Source of the DNA: Thiospirillum jenense
Lineage (GTDB): Bacteria > Pseudomonadota > Gammaproteobacteria > Chromatiales > Chromatiaceae
Direction: 5' to 3'
DNA length: 64,000 bases
NCBI RefSeq assembly: GCF_014145225.1
Contig: NZ_JABVCQ010000009.1
Span: forward strand, 1 to 64,000
The notes under the pieces were generated by a model that saw only the letters and a list, made by a program, of their open reading frames with translations, was not told where the DNA came from and ran no database searches. The position numbers and the translations under genes are program-made. Positions 63,051 to 64,000 of this stretch are shown one piece after another; position 1 is the first letter of the stretch; each line of letters begins with the position of its first letter.

Positions 63051-63488
63051 TTAATCTGCCGCACCAACTAATTCACTGCCATCTACAATGCGTAACCCAT
63101 GTGTCATTAAAACCTGCTGGGCTTGGTCGGTGTTTTCAAAGCGAAAAATTAACATGGCTTTATCAGGGCGATGTGATGAAAACGCATACATGTATTCAAT
63201 ATTGACGCCCGCTTGATCGAGTACTTTTAATACGGCGGCTAATCCACCGGGGCGGTCTTCAACATCAACGGCAATGACTTCGGTTGAATTCACAATCCAG
63301 CCGCCGTCTTCTAATACTTGTTGGGCGCGTTCCCAATCGCGGACAATTAAACGTAAAATGCCAAATTGGGCGGTGTCAGCGAGTGATAAAGTCAGGATGT
63401 TAATGCCCGCGGCGGCAATCGCTTCAAGGGGCGCATCAAGTCGCCCGGGGCGGTTTTCAAGAAAGACGGAGAGTTGCTGGAGTTTCAT
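63051..63488 (-). CDS. Tandem ACT-domain protein
   Basis: A 145-residue protein with two ACT domains: residues 1-66 (QLSVFLENRPGRLDAPLEAIAAAGINI) and 70-140 (VDVEDRPGGLAAVLKVLDQAGVNIEYMYAF). ACT domains bind amino acids or small acids. Such proteins are often encoded beside paaK. First gene of the ACT-paaK-paaI run; likely an allosteric sensor for it (inference). Confidence 0.88.
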   Translation of the reverse strand: MKLQQLSVFLENRPGRLDAPLEAIAAAGINILTLSLADTAQFGILRLIVRDWERAQQVLEDGGWIVNSTEVIAVDVEDRPGGLAAVLKVLDQAGVNIEYMYAFSSHRPDKAMLIFRFENTDQAQQVLMTHGLRIVDGSELVGAAD

Positions 63489-63619
63489 TGGTAATAATAC
63501 CTGTGCTGTGTTACAGCAGTGAGTTAGTTTTTAAAAAATCATATTAAAAACGGCGATTTGTCAATTAACATTTACCTGCTATAAACCAACAGCCGTTTTA
63601 GGTTGTAATACATCAAAAC

Positions 63620-64000
63620 CTACAATTTTTTATTGCAAGTCATCCAAATTGCAGGATAGTCATTTCGGTTGTCTAGCTGTTGAAAATTGTCAAAATGTGA
63701 ACCCAACACATTTTGCAACATTTCGTAACTATAGCCAATAAAATGATGCAAATATTGATTACGTTGCGAGCCAAAAATCCAACTGTTATATTTCAATTCT
63801 TCTTCAAGGCTGGACGACTCTAAATACAATTTACAAATCGCTTTGTTGTCGGGTACTGCAATTAACAATGTTGCCTGTGGTGATGATAAACATCGTGCAA
63901 GGTTTTCAATAAAATTCGTGCGAGCATACTTAGGAACATGTTCAAATACATGAATCAATTTTATTTCGTCGAATTTAGTCTCAAAACCTGCAATCGTATT
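63620..64000 (-). CDS. Class I methyltransferase fragment (5' end outside window)
   Basis: Open frame of 127 codons, from the right edge to a stop at 63620. The visible part starts NTIAGFETKFDEIKLIHVFEHVPKY, which matches motif III/IV of class I methyltransferases (F-D-x-I...H-V-x-E-H-V). The glycine-rich AdoMet loop would lie outside the window. Family resemblance is to small SAM-dependent methyltransferases of glycan clusters. It is more AT-rich than the paa genes. Substrate cannot be told. Confidence 0.6.
   Translation of the reverse strand, partial: NTIAGFETKFDEIKLIHVFEHVPKYARTNFIENLARCLSSPQATLLIAVPDNKAICKLYLESSSLEEELKYNSWIFGSQRNQYLHHFIGYSYEMLQNVLGSHFDNFQQLDNRNDYPAIWMTCNKKL

Overview
The window reads as chromosomal DNA of a gammaproteobacterium. 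The evidence is gene order and family content: a dacA-dat-ybeD-lipB run, an rpsF-rpsR-rplI operon, prmC next to moeB, a PatZ-type acetyltransferase, FieF, YdjM and Slp-family proteins, and a tripartite RND pump. Many genes use AT-rich synonymous codons, but GC-rich patches occur inside several of them. I recognise no rRNA, tRNA, CRISPR array, phage or transposase. Two TPR/OGT-like glycosyltransferases, several sensor proteins and a non-ribosomal peptide synthetase (NRPS) would fit an environmental bacterium such as a Chromatiales or Thiotrichales member, but the species cannot be named from this sequence.

Left part (1-20 kb): the window opens in the start of a leftward gene that looks like a restriction-modification protein. 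Next come a large secreted modular protein with a DUF4214 C-terminus and its terminator, fieF and speE, and a dynamin-like GTPase. A rightward RND pump operon follows (adaptor, pump and a small translationally coupled envelope protein) behind a good sigma70-type promoter. The cell-wall/lipoate group dacA-dat-ybeD-lipB comes next, with overlapping starts and stops, then an Slp-family lipoprotein, a Ycf49-like membrane protein and a polysaccharide flippase.

Middle (20-47 kb): a giant hybrid kinase with a FIST sensor, mtnA, an orphan DppB-type permease behind a TPR/OGT glycosyltransferase fused to a methyltransferase, an RDD protein and an orphan membrane histidine kinase. The most unusual stretch is 32.3-42.6 kb, all leftward. 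It holds a two-module NRPS (C-A-T-C-A-T, no thioesterase), a secreted alpha/beta-hydrolase lipoprotein with EF-hands, and a PqqD / M50-like / HlyD fusion whose protease active site is lost. These could form a small peptide biosynthesis and export locus. Upstream of it are an orphan Dam-type methylase, a TPR protein, a YdjM-like protein and the ribosomal operon rpsF-rpsR-rplI with a structured leader.

Right part (47-64 kb): cnoX and sucA converge on a shared hairpin. Next are a small unknown protein, a nitrate/nitrite-sensor-type chemotaxis receptor, a second OGT-like glycosyltransferase, patZ, and a tight moeB-prmC-unknown run. Then come a phenylacetyl-CoA ligase set (ACT protein, paaK, paaI) and a methyltransferase cut by the window edge.
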